A stretch of DNA of 64,000 nucleotides from Ricordea florida (Eukaryota; Cnidaria; Anthozoa; Corallimorpharia; Ricordeidae): positions 26,734,014 to 26,798,013 of the forward strand of contig OX453286.1 of NCBI GenBank assembly GCA_949710005.1. Direction: 5' to 3'. Under the pieces are notes generated by a model. It saw only the letters and a list, made by a program, of their open reading frames with translations. It was not told the DNA's origin and did not search any database. The position numbers were made by a program, and so were the translations under genes. Each line of letters begins with the position of its first letter. Position 1 is the stretch's first letter. Shown piece after piece: positions 22,000 through 34,199 of the stretch.

Positions 22000-24900
22000 A
22001 TGGAATTCTTGTGCCAGTTCGAAGTAAGAGAAATCTTAGGTCAAGGATCATTCAGTGAAGTGAAGCGATGTATCGAGAAGACAACAAAGGTAGCATACGC
22101 AGTGAAGGAAATGCCATGCAAGTCAGACCTGCAACGAGAAAGAATTGAACAGGAAATTGAGGTAAAAGCTATCTTTTTTTCGCGTAAGTCATTTAACACA
22201 ATATTATTAGAGTCGGTATGCGATAACTTAATAACTATCCCTGATTTTCCTGGCTTAATACAAGACCTGCTTACGTAGAACTGCTAAGTTCAAGTTAAAG
22301 GCAAGCTTCTATTTGCATTATTTAAATGTGAAGAAATCAAGTTTTTATGAATATCTTAGCTCAATTTACACCCTGAGTTCCTCACGGATGTCCTTTTTTT
22401 TTTCTTTTTTTTTTCTAAATGAAGTCAGTGTGCACTTTTTCTATACGATGATTATCCGATGAAGCTTAGTAGCCATAAAGTGAAATGATTTCTTATAATG
22501 CTGTTTGACGCACCAAGGTGAGGATAATTACTTCCCGTTAATTAATTACTGCCGTTAAAGAAATAATGTCTTCCACGTCCATTGTGATAGACACACATGT
22601 TAACAGAGATTTTATAATTACCAAACTAGTGGTAACCACAGGTTAGAAAGTGCGGGCCTAGATGCACTTAAGGGAAGGTACTGGAACGAGAGTGTATTAT
22701 TTTAGATTACAAAATGTACATTCGTGTGGACGTTTTTTGGGAAGTTTGCATTGAGTTGTAGTAGGTCAGCTCCGTAAATCAAAACATGTCAAACAGCTCC
22801 TTCAAAAAGTGAAAGTAGTTTACCAGAAAAATTAACCGTCCAAAAACTGAATAGTATAAAATATGACGCAACTCACCTTGTCTTCCACGTCCATTATGAT
22901 AGACACACATGTTAAGAGAGATTTTATAATTACCAAATAAGAAGCAACAAGGTTGAGCAGTAAACATTGTATGGGTTTGTGAGTTTGCAAATCTTTAAAA
23001 CTAGAAAAAAAATTGTTCAAGTCATATAATTATTGGAAGAGCAATTAAATTTTGATTAAGACGTGACTAGCACTAATGAGCTGAGCCAGCTGGCAAGTTT
23101 TTCCATCGCACATGCTTAAACGCACGGATTATTGCCTCTATTTTGTGGCGCTTTTCCTTTACGTTTTGGTGAATTCCTTATCAGCTTAGACTCGGCTCAA
23201 ATTTCAATTCTCGAATTACATTCTGCGCATTAAGAAATGAGGCATTTATTTCAGGCCTAACATGTATCGTGTAAACTAGACTTGAGTGAGGGTTTTCAAG
23301 TACTGTATACTAAACTGGCTATCGCCTTCGTTATTTACTTACAACTAACCCTTGTCTTGTTTTCTATTTCTCAATAAGTTGCCATATATTTTTACAGATT
23401 CTGAAAACCTTAGATCATCACAACATTCTCAAACTACAAAATTCGTATTCCGCTATGGATAAGTACTACCTCGTTTTGGAACTTGCTTGCGGTGGAGAGC
23501 TCTTCGAAGACCTGGTATCGAGAAGTTCATTTTCAGAGAACACAGCAAGAGAAGTCATGTGGCAGGTATTGAACGCTGTACAGTACATTCACGGACTCAG
23601 AATTGTACACAGGGTAAGCCAGTTTGTAAGAGCTTTCATATGGAATAAAATTTACCCACCCGTGCGCCGTGTGGCTCTGGTACAAACGACTGCAGAGAAT
23701 ACTAAATTCCGTTTGTTACAGCTATGAAAAATCAGGAATGCTTGTTACCTGGGATTGATTTGATAGAATTACTCAGCTCCATGTTTTGACGTCATTCCAT
23801 ATGCATGAACACGTCTTGTTCCTACCCAAAGGAATTTAAGAGAGGCAAAACAGACTAATTACCTAATCCTATACAAATGAGGCAATTCCTGGTCTAAAAT
23901 ATTAACAACACCGTCTGACTAGCTGCACCAAACAACCTCAGCCCCAGACAAATTTTAAGGCCAACCATAGAAGAAGCCTGCCGAAACAGAATGTTGACCC
24001 GACGAGTTTAAGCTGTAATTTTCTCTAATTCAGTTAAATTGACTTCACAGAACATCAGACCTGAAAAACTTGTGTTGACTTGGAAGTCAGTTGAGAATAA
24101 TTCACACTTTCCGCCATTAAAACTCAGTGGTTTTGGCCTGGCAAAAAAGCTGCCTGGTAAGAAAGGACATTAATTAAAAAAACATTATGTACGGTCATAT
24201 AGAGAAGACCTAACCACGAGTATTGTTTAAGAAAATCAATCTGTTAATGACAAGTAATTTCAGAGCGATAGGAATATACTTGGAGAGAGAGACAAAAGAA
24301 AAAAATAGAGTTTATTCTTATTTGGGCAGATAACTTACAGCTACAATACACAATTAAATTCTTAAACGCGTCTAAAATTATAAGTGGGTGATACCTCGTC
24401 TTTTAACCAACAAGATGAACATACAAAGGATTGGAAAGCGTCTAAATTGTTTTGTGTATCCGTTTTGATTCGTTTAGATCATTCAGACACTGTATCTTGT
24501 CCTCTGGAGGGATCACCGCTATACCTTGCTCCTGAGGCCATCAATAACCAACCCATTGGTAGAGAAGTTGATATTTGGGCATGTGCAGTAATTTGATATA
24601 CGCTATTGGTAGGTTTCAAGTTATACTACTTTTTAGTATAAGTCTACTAGCTTTCTATCACAAATGCCGCGCTCTGATTGGCTACGCTACCCACTATCCA
24701 TTCTGTGATAGATAGTGAGTAGCGTAGCAGTTTACCCTTGCTAACAAAATGGCGGCCGCTTCTTCACGTTTTCGAAGTGTCCGTGAAGAAGATTTAGACA
24801 GTTTACTGGTCGAGGCTGTTCCAGAAAAGATTTCTACTAAAATAATTAGATTATTCACTCTCGATTTCTATGCGCGATAGTTGAGTCGGGCTGCGCCCTC

Positions 24901-25707
24901 GTCAACTATCGCGATAGAAATCGAGAGCGAATAATCTAATTGTTTAATAGAGGACCGCAGGTAGCTATGGGCTTTGTGGTATACAAAGCTAACGCACAAG
25001 CCAGTTACGCTCTAGGTTTATGAATAGTTACCTGAGATATAACACTAGCGATTAAAAGGATGGACAAGCATTTTATTCAGGGAACGAGTAAAAATTCTCT
25101 TTGAGGATAAGGTCAAGTTGTGGCAGCCTCCCTGGCCTAAGCGTGATTTCTCCATTCTAATACACGCCGAGACTTTTGAGTTCACCCGTACAGTAAGTTA
25201 CCTGTTCTGCGCTTTTTCTTTTCATTAATCAGTGGAATTATATCTTGGTTCTTAGGCGGGATATCCACCATTCTGGAGCACGAATCGCGCAGAACTTTTT
25301 GAGCTGATTTCCAAGGGGAAGTATAACCAACCAGAAGAAGAATGGAAGTCAATATCTGAAGGAGCTAAGCGTATGATAAAATCTATGGTATGAATGATTA
25401 TTTCAATAATTTCGCCTGGAATATTCGTGGGATGGTCTCCTCAAACACTACTTTAGGTTCTTACGTTTTTTATCCATTTTTGCAGCTCAGCCTTGACCCA
25501 AGTGAACGCCTTACAGCGGGTGAATGCCTCAAGGATTCCTGGATATCAAACGAAAAATTGTCAACAGTTCATCGAAAGGGAACTCTAGAACATCTTAACG
25601 CGTTTAACGCAAAGACGAAATTGAAAGGTGCAGTGTACACAATATTTGCAATGAAACGAATGATGGAAAGTCCAGATCACAAGTTTAAAACAAAGGGATT
25701 GAAATAA
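22000..25707 (+). CDS. CaMKII/CASK-like kinase gene, catalytically dead and interrupted by one TGA
   Basis: Six exons: 22000-22161, 23398-23613, 24051-24156, 24478-24608, 25256-25387 and 25486-25707 (phases 0, 0, 1, 0, 0). The Gly-rich loop (GQGSFSEV) and the ATP-binding Lys (AYAVKEM) are kept. The catalytic loop reads HRNIRPEKL instead of HRDxKPxN. The DFG motif is SGFG. GSPLYLAPE and VDIWACAVI match subdomains VIII-IX. The end (LEHLNAFNAKTKLKGA) matches the autoregulatory/CaM-binding segment of CaMKII and CASK. An in-frame TGA at 24594-24596 stands where the family has Leu (VI*YTLL). The gene is either a young pseudogene or a pseudokinase. If the donor GTAATT at 24588 is used, the TGA is removed in frame. 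Confidence 0.75.
22569..22937 (+). repeat. Direct repeat of ~57 bp, 312 bp apart
   Basis: Copies at 22569-22625 and 22881-22937 begin TCTTCCACGTCCATT and differ at a few positions. They lie in the first intron of the kinase-like gene. A segmental duplication or nested repeat could explain them. Confidence 0.75.
24677..24935. mobile_element. Foldback/MITE-like element with two hairpins and a captured ORF start
   Basis: The first hairpin pairs GCTACGCTACCCACTATC with its complement ending at about 24727. The second is a ~40-bp inverted repeat from about 24841 to 24935 (AATTAGATTATTC... on the left, ...GAATAATCTAATT on the right) with a ~17-bp spacer. Between them is a 44-codon open frame (listed separately). 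The whole lies in intron 4 of the kinase-like gene. Confidence 0.7.
24749..24880 (+). CDS. 44-codon ORF inside the foldback element
   Basis: ATG to TAG without interruption, beginning MAAASSRFRSVREEDLDSLL. The start (MAA-S-RF--V-EED) resembles the N-termini of Crypton-derived/QRICH1-like proteins that are abundant in cnidarians. This resemblance is from memory and is weak. It is probably a captured or decayed 5' fragment and not an independent gene. The last codons run into the left arm of the second hairpin. Confidence 0.35.
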   Translation: MAAASSRFRSVREEDLDSLLVEAVPEKISTKIIRLFTLDFYAR

Positions 25708-26711
25708 GCTGGTTGTTAGTCCCTTGGCCTATCACGTTGATAGCCATGTCGTCGCGCTAGCTAGACCAGGGCAGATGGCTGCGTTTCTTGATAGACCCAA
25801 AGATTTTCTTGGTCTTCAAGAAGCGTAGTCAAAAAGCGTCTTATTTGGATATGTATCATAGGGACTTAGAGACGTTTTATCAAACATCAAGTTTTGTAAT
25901 GAAAAGGCCGCGTACAATAGAAGATTTGACTTCGTCAAAAACGCAGCATTTGCACGATAAGAAAGACTCTGGGCCGCGATAATGCGCTCCTGGCCGCGAA
26001 TAACTGGAAGCACTACTGTCCATCTGATTAAAAACCCAACAAACAAGGAAAAACATGCAAGCATTTAAGCAAACGTTTAGCTTAGTAATTCATTAGCCTT
26101 GTCAATCTGTCAAAATTCACCTTTCCACCGCCCCGTGAAACCTAGGACCCTGAAGTGTCTAGGAACAGAGCCCATAAGCAGCGTCAGGATCCCATAATGG
26201 ACTCCCGGTAGCGTGGAAGATGTAGTTAAGACCCATTGTTAAATGTTGCCCGATTTCTCCATTTACCCTTCTGTCACAGAAAAAAAAATCGAAAAAAAAA
26301 AAAGAGAAAAATAAAAAAGGAGAGAAAAATAAAACAGAGGAACTCGACCATTTCACGCGTTGTGGACCTATGTTTCTGAATTCCTTAGAGCCAGTCTCTC
26401 ACTCATTGTACTAATTGCACCATAATGTAAGGACTGGGGTTAGTTGGTCCTCAAAACAACATGGAGGCCGAACAAAGTTTTGTGAACATCATTTGCAGAT
26501 ACTTTTTAAGGTTTGTGAGCTCATAATTGGAGGTAATGGGAATAGCACTAATGAAATTCTGTGCAATTAACTTCTTTTGCTAACTTGGAGCGTTTCTCCG
26601 TCAACAAAGCTGCGTCCGATGTGACGAAACCTTCGTAAGAATACCTCTAATTTGTTAATTGGCGAACCGTACAGAAGGATATTTGCTCAAGTTTGATTTG
26701 GTCTACGAAAA
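25708..26711. other. Intergenic DNA between the kinase-like gene and PDP
   Basis: Holds an A/G-rich tract at about 26278-26338 and otherwise unremarkable sequence. The PDP promoter should lie in the right half. No TATA box is evident. Confidence 0.5.
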
Positions 26712-29700
26712 ATGGCTCAATGGATTAAGAATGTTTTACGGGATCTCAGTAATTTATTCAGTTCAGTCTCTTTTCCTCGGCTTTCATCTGGTAAAGGATC
26801 TGTTTTACAGAGCTATAAAAGCAAGTTGCTGTTTCTAGAGAAAAGCCGACATCACTCACTTGCACAGCGACTTCTGTGCGAGAACAAACGTAGACATGGG
26901 ACAAGGAGTAATGCCAAGAACTTTTGGAATCAGAGGAATCATTTTCTCATTTTTCGTCCCGGTTTTAGAAACTCTGGTGCCTTGAAAGTGCTACAGTCGT
27001 TGTTTTTACCTAAAGTTCAATCATCTTGGCAAAACATTCGTTTTAGCTACAAAGAACCGTGGATGATGTCAGATGAAGAAGTCATAGACAGAATAAGGGA
27101 AAATGAATGTGTTCAAATGCTAGAACACGGTGTTGTCAGCAAGTTTGAGGCGAATCAGTTGGCATCAAACCAACCCATTGAAGATTGTCGATTTGTTGCA
27201 AGGCCTCTACATGATGAAGATGCATTCTTGTTCGGTGTCCTGGATGGACACGGTGGACATAGCTGTGCTCATAATGTCTCGCAGCGTTTGCCTGACTATA
27301 TTGCTACAGCACTTCTTCCCAATGAAATTCTACTACAATCAGCTGTAAAGGAGTATTTGTTTTCTAAGCACCTACTAGTGTCAAACACTGGCAATCAATA
27401 TAATTATCGTGAAGACCCAGTTTGTTATGAAAATTTAAAAGTTTACTTTTCAGACTTGTGCAGAGTACAAAAGAGAATACATGGAGGAAATGTAAGAACA
27501 CCAACTCTAACCCACTTGCAAGAATCTCATGGCTTTCATGCGACGGTATCTGAGATCAAGGAAGAACAGCTGTTCCATACAATGACTGCTATTTCTAAAG
27601 CTTTTGTTAGACTTGATAATGATTTAACTAAAGAGCCATTGTTAAACGAGGTGGAAGGAGAAGAGCATAAAGTTAAATCAGCCATTTCAGGAGCTTGTGC
27701 ATTGGTGGTGTATTTAAAAGGTTCAGAACTGACAGTTGCTAATTGTGGTGACTGTCGAGCTGTTCTGGGTGTTCAGAACGAGGATGGATTATGGTCAGCA
27801 CTTCAGCTGACTAACGATCATACAGCAGGTAAGCACAGTTAATATATTTATTGCAGATTAGTTGGAAAGGGCTTTTGACTGACACACCACAAAATATTTA
27901 ATGAGCAGCATGGCTTTTTTTCTCAAGTGGCTTATTGATTGTGCTATTAGGCCATTTTATCCTATCTTCTTTGTTATACCAAAAGCAGAATATGGCAACC
28001 ATGATATAATAAAGTTTGTAAAATAATTATCGAAACAAGATAATATACCCTGTTCAGTAGGATATCTGTCAAGAAAAAATTTCTTTTCTTTTAAATCCAA
28101 AAGGTGAAAAATGACAAAAATGTCAATTCTCCATAACTCCATAACTGTATTCATAATATTAAATTTAATTATTTTAGGCTTCCTTCATAGCGTACAAAGA
28201 ATGTGTTTTCCTCATGTCTCATTTTTTGTGTGTGTATTTGTGCTTCAGTTTTCTTGCTGACCTATAATTTATTTCTATTTAATGCTGATGTCAACTGGCT
28301 GCCTGTCTCCGCTAGCCCTTCTGGTTATTCCAGGCAGCCAGTACTCTAAATAATACTCTACTCTTAATATTTTCATTGTCAAATTAATTTTTCTTTAGCA
28401 AGATTGATTATAAATAAAGATTGTTGTTGTTGTTGTATTAACCACCAACCCACATCTTTCTTGGGTTTTGAATCAAGCTCTATAATTTACCCTCCATTAC
28501 TAAGCCGTTAGCCCTCACAATATCCCTATTTTTTGGTGTATTTTACCCCATTTTAAACCCCTAACAACATAGTCCTGGGTGATAGTAGTCTTTGTCTTTT
28601 TTTAAAAGTGCACTTAAAAAAAAACTTAATTGACCACTCCCCTAGAGGGGCTTTTCAGGGCCAAATGAAACAAATATAAACAACATAGTTAAGAATCCCC
28701 TCTGGAGGGAGGCAGACCAGTTGGTTATTTACAAGGATGATCGAGGAGTTGCACCAGGGACTTACCCAGAACAAAACCAGGTGGTGGCCAGGGCGGGATT
28801 TGAACCTGGGTCACCGCATTGAAATACCGCGCCCTAGACCACTTGGCCATCCTGCCTCCTACTTTTCAATCAGGCATAGAGTTCATAATGTTTTCTTGCT
28901 CAAAATATTCAAATTTTTGTACAGTTAGCCCTTTACTCCCAAGGTGTTAGTTGTAATTCTGCAGTTTGGTTGCCTTAAACGCCTTCTTTCAAGTTTGGTG
29001 AGTCTGGCATTAGATCAATTCAGTATCCTTGAGATGGTAATAAATGCTAATGATCTTTTGTTGGTACTGTTGCCAGCTTCTGAATCACTTTTAGGAAATA
29101 CATGTAGTTGTTAATAACATTGTCATGAGAAGTACAACTCCATATAATCATAATTTGAATGGATTAGTGACATGTTTTATTGGTTATTGGACCAAAGCAT
29201 TCTTCACAATGTAAACCATCCCAAAATATTAATTGGGTGTAATTTCCCTAGGGAACCCCAGTGAAGTTCAGCGTGTGTTGAGTGAGCACCCAGCAGATGA
29301 AGCATCTACCTGTCTGAAACATGGACGTCTTCTGGGCCGCCTGACTCCACTTAGAGCATTTGGAGATGCTAAATTCAAATGGGACAGGAAGACGCAAGAA
29401 AAATTCTTTCAAAACAGGAATGTGTCTCCGCTGTCGGATGCCAAAGAATTCCACACTCCGCCTTATTTGACCTCTGAACCGGAAGTGTCGTCATATCAAC
29501 TGCAGCGGTCGGACAAGTTTCTGATTCTTGCCACTGATGGTTTGTGGGATATGTTAGGTAACGAGGAGGCTGTCCACTTTGTCAAAGAAAATTTGCATCG
29601 TTGTATGGATGAGTCTGTTCGGGGAGAAGGAGCTGCATACAGTATCACTTACCAGGAACAGAATGTTGGCTGTGAACTGGATAACTCAGCTTCCTGTCTT

Positions 29701-29838
29701 ATTAAGGAAGCTTTGGGTGGTGACGACCATGTTGCTGTCAGTACAAGTCTGAATATTCCATACCCGGACGTGCGCATGTACCGAGATGACATCACAGTCA
29801 CTGTGGTGCATTTTGATTGGACCAACGTGTCAACGTAG
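26712..29838 (+). CDS. PDP1: Pyruvate dehydrogenase phosphatase catalytic subunit (PP2C family), mitochondrial
   Basis: Two coding exons, 26712-27828 and 29252-29838 (phase 1), give 567 residues, close to vertebrate PDP1/PDP2. It dephosphorylates the E1-alpha subunit of pyruvate dehydrogenase and so activates the complex in the mitochondrial matrix. PP2C motifs are present in order: IEDCRFVARP and GVLDGHGG (metal-binding Asp, about residue 178), VANCGDCRAVLG (about 345), LLGRLTPLRAFGD, LATDGLWDML and MYRDDITVTVVHFD. The insertions NDHTAGNPSEVQRVL and HTPPYLTSEPEV are typical of the PDP subfamily. The N-terminus is Ser/Arg/Lys-rich, as in mitochondrial presequences. PDP1 and PDP2 are vertebrate duplicates, so the invertebrate gene may be ancestral to both. 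A polyadenylation signal occurs near 30330. Confidence 0.93.
28415..28437. repeat. (TTG)n-tailed element end
   Basis: AATAAAGATTGTTGTTG inside the PDP intron. A similar end occurs at about 37920-37945 (AATAAATTGTTGTTG). Short (TTG)n tails of this sort mark the 3' ends of some non-LTR retrotransposons and SINEs. The assignment is tentative. Confidence 0.4.
28610..28858 (-). mobile_element. tRNA-derived SINE in the PDP intron
   Basis: On the minus strand the head has a Pol III A box (TGGCCAAGTGG, at 28849-28839) and B box (GGTTCAAATCC, at 28806-28796), spaced as in a tRNA. The acceptor stem does not pair, so it is not a functional tRNA. The ~160 bp downstream body contains the paired blocks CCTCCAGAGGGG and CCCCTCTAGGGG. 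Confidence 0.7.
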
Positions 29839-32463
29839 TCAACGTATTGAGGGCCCTGCGATGAGTTCTGTTGCTAACACTATGTTTTGCAGGCACAACC
29901 TTAGCTAGAAATAGAGCTATAATTAATCAATAGTGGCTTGATAAGAAGAGTTGAGACCGCAAGGTTGATACTGTATATCACATTACACCCTTCCAGTCTT
30001 GTAAAACTGGCGAGTCAGTTTGAGGAAACAAACAAGATTTATAAAAAGTGAATAGGTATGACAGTAGTGAGAATAGATGAACATGGTATGAAAGGAGGGA
30101 ATATTTGTTGGAATTAAAGTGTGTAGGCTAAATAACCGCCCCTCACGGGTAACTGCACTGTGGTAGTGACCAACTCGAAAGCTCTATTCCTTTAGCCATG
30201 ATACACTATTTTAAATCAATGCCTAGTGTACATGTAAGCTAGCTTCGCTTTGCTTTGTTTCTCTCTTTTTTACTTTTTCTTTTTACTTTTTCTTACTTAT
30301 TCTTGTAAACTATGTTATACTTGAATAAGTGTGAATAAACTGAAACTACGCTTTCGATCTTTAATAGGATAGTTAGTAGTGCACCACTGTAATACATGTA
30401 CTTACCATATGCAGTAACTAGTATTAATTTTGTAATTATAGTACTAATACAATGAATTGTTTAAAATTAACCCTGCATTAAGCTTCTGTTGGTTTACTTG
30501 AGCTTGATCGTTTCACTGCCAGAATAAACTGGGGGTTGGAGAAAGGGTTGTTATGTTTAAATCTGTGGGGCAAAACCATGGAATGCACTGTAGTACTATT
30601 TGCTTTACATTTTGGTTATAGTCTCCTGCTCTAACTTTGATGTTCGTGAATGTAACCACGCAGTGTTACTAGTAGTAACCATCCAATGCTACCACTTGCT
30701 GAAAAACCGTGTAAAAAACTATCGTATGCTACAACATTTTTCAAAAAGAAAATTCAAAAAATTCTTGTTATATTTGAATCTTGTTTCCTTTCGTCAATGG
30801 CAGGGTAAATAGTGTCTTTTCGACTATTTGTTCTCGTTTTGGACCCGTTACGCGTCGTAAGAGATAGGTCAAAACTTGTAAAGTGAATAATTTGTCGAAA
30901 CTCTTTGTAATGACTAATAAGACGTGGTTCTAAACAATGTTTCGAACTTTATTACTGTAATATTCTGATTTGTAAAATGTAGGCAAACAAAAGGTTTTAG
31001 AGGATGCTATATTCACCCCTTCAGAGTACTTGAATATATCAAAACGGCTGATTTGTTTTGTCTTGTTTTGTATTTGCTGCCATGAACAGGATTAAAAAAA
31101 ATTGCTTGGAATGAAGTCCTGCCGATGAAGTCTATGTCTAGTCCTGTCCCTGCGCTATGTTAAATGCTCAAACTATGAAAACCATTCGGTGGGAATGTAT
31201 ACGGCAAACGTTTGAACATCATGATTATGGGGGAAGTGCCAGGATTTAAGTACATTTGTGTATACTCTAGTGCTATTCTCCCTATAAAACAGGGGCACCC
31301 AACGAGCAGATTGAGCCAAAAGTCTCTGAGAGACATTTCTAGGCTCCTTGTAATGTTTAAAGACTCTAAAGAGATGTTTTTATCGCCAAGAAGAATTTGA
31401 TCTGTTCGGGTGTCTCGGCTGAAAATTGAAGTGTTCGAAAATTTTAGGGAATGACATCTTCATTTCAGAAATAGCTAGCTGGACGGCATCTTCTAAAAAC
31501 TTCCCAACGAACCATTTTGCTCATCCGTAATTGCTAGCTGACCATTTGAAGTGCCAAAATATCCTTTCCGAAAACGTAAGAGATTAGTTTTTCCTTATTG
31601 CGAATCTTTTAAGTGATGTTTAACGGACTGAAATCTATTCAGATACACGGTTAAAATATCCGAGGGCCTGTGTGTTCGACATTCGAAAATTCTAGCTCAC
31701 CTTGCTTCCGAACAGATTTTTACAGAAAATAGCCGTTTAGTGCTCCTAATAAACATCCCGTTTGACCATGATTGTAGGTGTATACATAACTAGTGCTTAG
31801 TTTAGTTTGACGTATTTGAACCTCTCCGGCCTGATATATTCTTTAAGTCCTTCGCAAGATATCAATTGCAAGTTATCACATCTAGAAACCTTTTTAACCT
31901 AGTAGTAGAAGTGTATCGCAGTAAATTGACTACAGAAGGTATTTCCACGATTGTGAGGCCTTTGCGTTTCTCTGTCTGAAAGCTGGTTAAAGTCATGATC
32001 TCGCTTTAAACCAATACTTTGCCTGCCCTCAGTACTAATGTACAAATAGAAAAGCCACACTCTCTATAAGCCAGTTTCTATAAATTAGATTCGAGAAGTT
32101 TATGTTCTATTTCGATTCGAAAATTATGTACAACTGAATATCGAAGCGTCAGATGACTTTCTGCTTGTCAGATTTAAGTAATGAGCCACTCAGCGTGTTG
32201 CTTATTTTTTGTATCTTACTTTTTGAACGAGATATGAAGATTTTATGGAACAGCAAAGGGGAAGCTTACCTGTGAAACTGAGAAAACAATACTCTAAGGT
32301 TGAACAGTAACCTAAACTCTTGAGCCAAACAAAAAGCATTTATCAGCCTGGGGCTTAATAAGAATCTGTCTGATCTTGAAAATACTGCTTAATTTCAAAG
32401 GGCTTTGTCGTTAGCGTAATCTACAAATTCCGCCCAAAGGGCGCAGCGAAAAACCGTGGTACT
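29839..32463. other. Intergenic DNA between PDP and the polycystin gene (convergent 3' ends)
   Basis: Probable PDP polyadenylation signal near 30330. A copy of the CATGCAGTG-type repeat lies around 30540-30730. No coding frame with recognisable features is seen. The 3' UTR of the minus-strand polycystin gene enters from the right. Confidence 0.5.
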
Positions 32464-34199
32464 TTAAAATCTAGTCTCAATATCATAGTCCTTCCGAGAG
32501 TCTTCGTGTTTGAGGGTGCGAAGTACATCAAACAGTATCTCATCAATAGTGTCCTCGTAGTGTGTGGTCTTCTCTGTGATCCAAATCAAAGACTCCAATC
32601 GCGTGTTCAGTGATGTCAACAGGCTTTCCACACTCTGCTCAGGGATTGGTTCGTCTGTTTCCAGACTTAACTCTGAAATCGAGTCTTCGTGGTGTTTGTA
32701 GTCTGAGGGTTGGAACGGAGGGGATGACGGGAATCCTGACAGAGGATTGTCAAAAGGGCTTTTTGAACCAACGCGGTTTCGGTTTAAGCCCAGACTCTCA
32801 CGGAATCTTGAGAGAATAAATTCCACCATTTCGTAGTGATTTTTTTGTTTGTCATTGCTGGTCTTCACGTCACTGAAAGAGTCATTTATGATTGCCATGA
32901 ACATGTTCAGCAAGTAAAACACATTGAAGTACATGAAGCTGAAGAAGAAGATTGGGCCCAGCACCCGGTTGGATTCCTGAAGCTCGTCGTAATCGAAATC
33001 ACCGAGGATTATACTCGTTTGCGTCTCAATAGTGGATATGAAGCTCTGAAACCTGTCGTTATGCATGCCGAAAACCAAAAAAGCAAATATGGCGTAAGCC
33101 AGAAACACCAGCAAAAAACTGATGCAGAACGAACCAAGTGGTTTTGCGCACTCTGTTATCGTTGAACCCAGTAGAGACATCCGCCTATTGAATCTTAAAA
33201 GCTTGAGGAAACGAAGGTTAACCATGAAAACCAGAAAGCCCATGACGTAATTCAACGATTGATCTGCAGCTCCTGCGTACTGAAAGCTGACAAAGTCTTT
33301 TGGATTGTGTCGCAGGCTCATTAGGTTCTTGTCAACTTCATAAAGACGCGCAAGAAACAGAATGACCATTGCTAGTTCACATACGATCAAGGCCACTTCC
33401 ATCCAATTGAAGAAACCATGAAAGTACGCGAGTCTTTGCTTGTAAACTAATTTTCCTTCGCGGTACATGAAATATAGCATAAATAAGATTACCAAAATCT
33501 GACATGCAAGAATCAACCTGCTGAAAGGTCCTACAAAGCTGTAGAGTCTGGAGACCACAAAGTAAGCGTAAGGAAACGCTCCACCGTTTGGCAAGAACTC
33601 GACAAAAACAAACGCAATACCAAATAGATTTGAATTGGCATTATAGACGGTGAATTCCACAAAGACGGATCGTGTCTGTGGATCGATCCAATTGTGAGAA
33701 TGGAGATCGGCTATAACTGTGAGTGCTGTTTGGTAGTCATAACCCAAGTCAGCAGGATAACCACCTCCACTGTACAAGGCCATATGCCCCCAGAACGGGT
33801 ACCCTCTCAGCTCTATTGAACTATGGTGCAGCCACCGAGAAGGACACGAGATGATAGAACCATCCGGCAACACTGCTGAATCAAGTACATAATATGTTTT
33901 CGTTGTACTTCCAGGTCTTTTCCGTTTCCGCTTTTGCCGACCGGAAGTAGAAGTGTAAACTGGTTCAATTCCGCGGCGTAAACGGACGCGCGAGGAATCA
34001 CCAAACGCTGTAAGAGTTTTGTCTTCTCCTCTGAAAGCAAACTGTTCTTCAACGCTCCGCCGCCGGCGATAATTGACGTCTGTGATGTTCAGAACCTTCC
34101 AACCAATATCATAATTTCCAATGTCCTCTTTTATTAGGGAGTACTCGGCTACACAATGGTCAAAAATCCCTTTGAACATGTTTGTGACAGCACATGAAT
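32464..34199 (-). other. Last exon of the polycystin: TOP domain, TM7-TM11, pore, C-terminal tail
   Basis: Encodes about 578 residues. The extracellular polycystin domain holds three basic clusters (NYRRRRSVEE, RLRRGIEP, RQKRKRKRPG) and then matches the PKD2 family strongly: RGYPFWGHMALYSGGGYPAD, the helices from FSRLILACQILVILFMLYF through NWMEVALIVCELAMVILF and GSFCISFLLVFLAYAIF, and the pore TQTSIILGDFDYDEL. The tail carries heptad-like TRLESLIWITEK and FDVLRTLKHED, a possible coiled coil. Confidence 0.9.

Noticed and set aside
28772..28858. tRNA gene
   Set aside because: A and B boxes are present but the acceptor stem does not pair and a SINE body follows. Called a tRNA-derived SINE.
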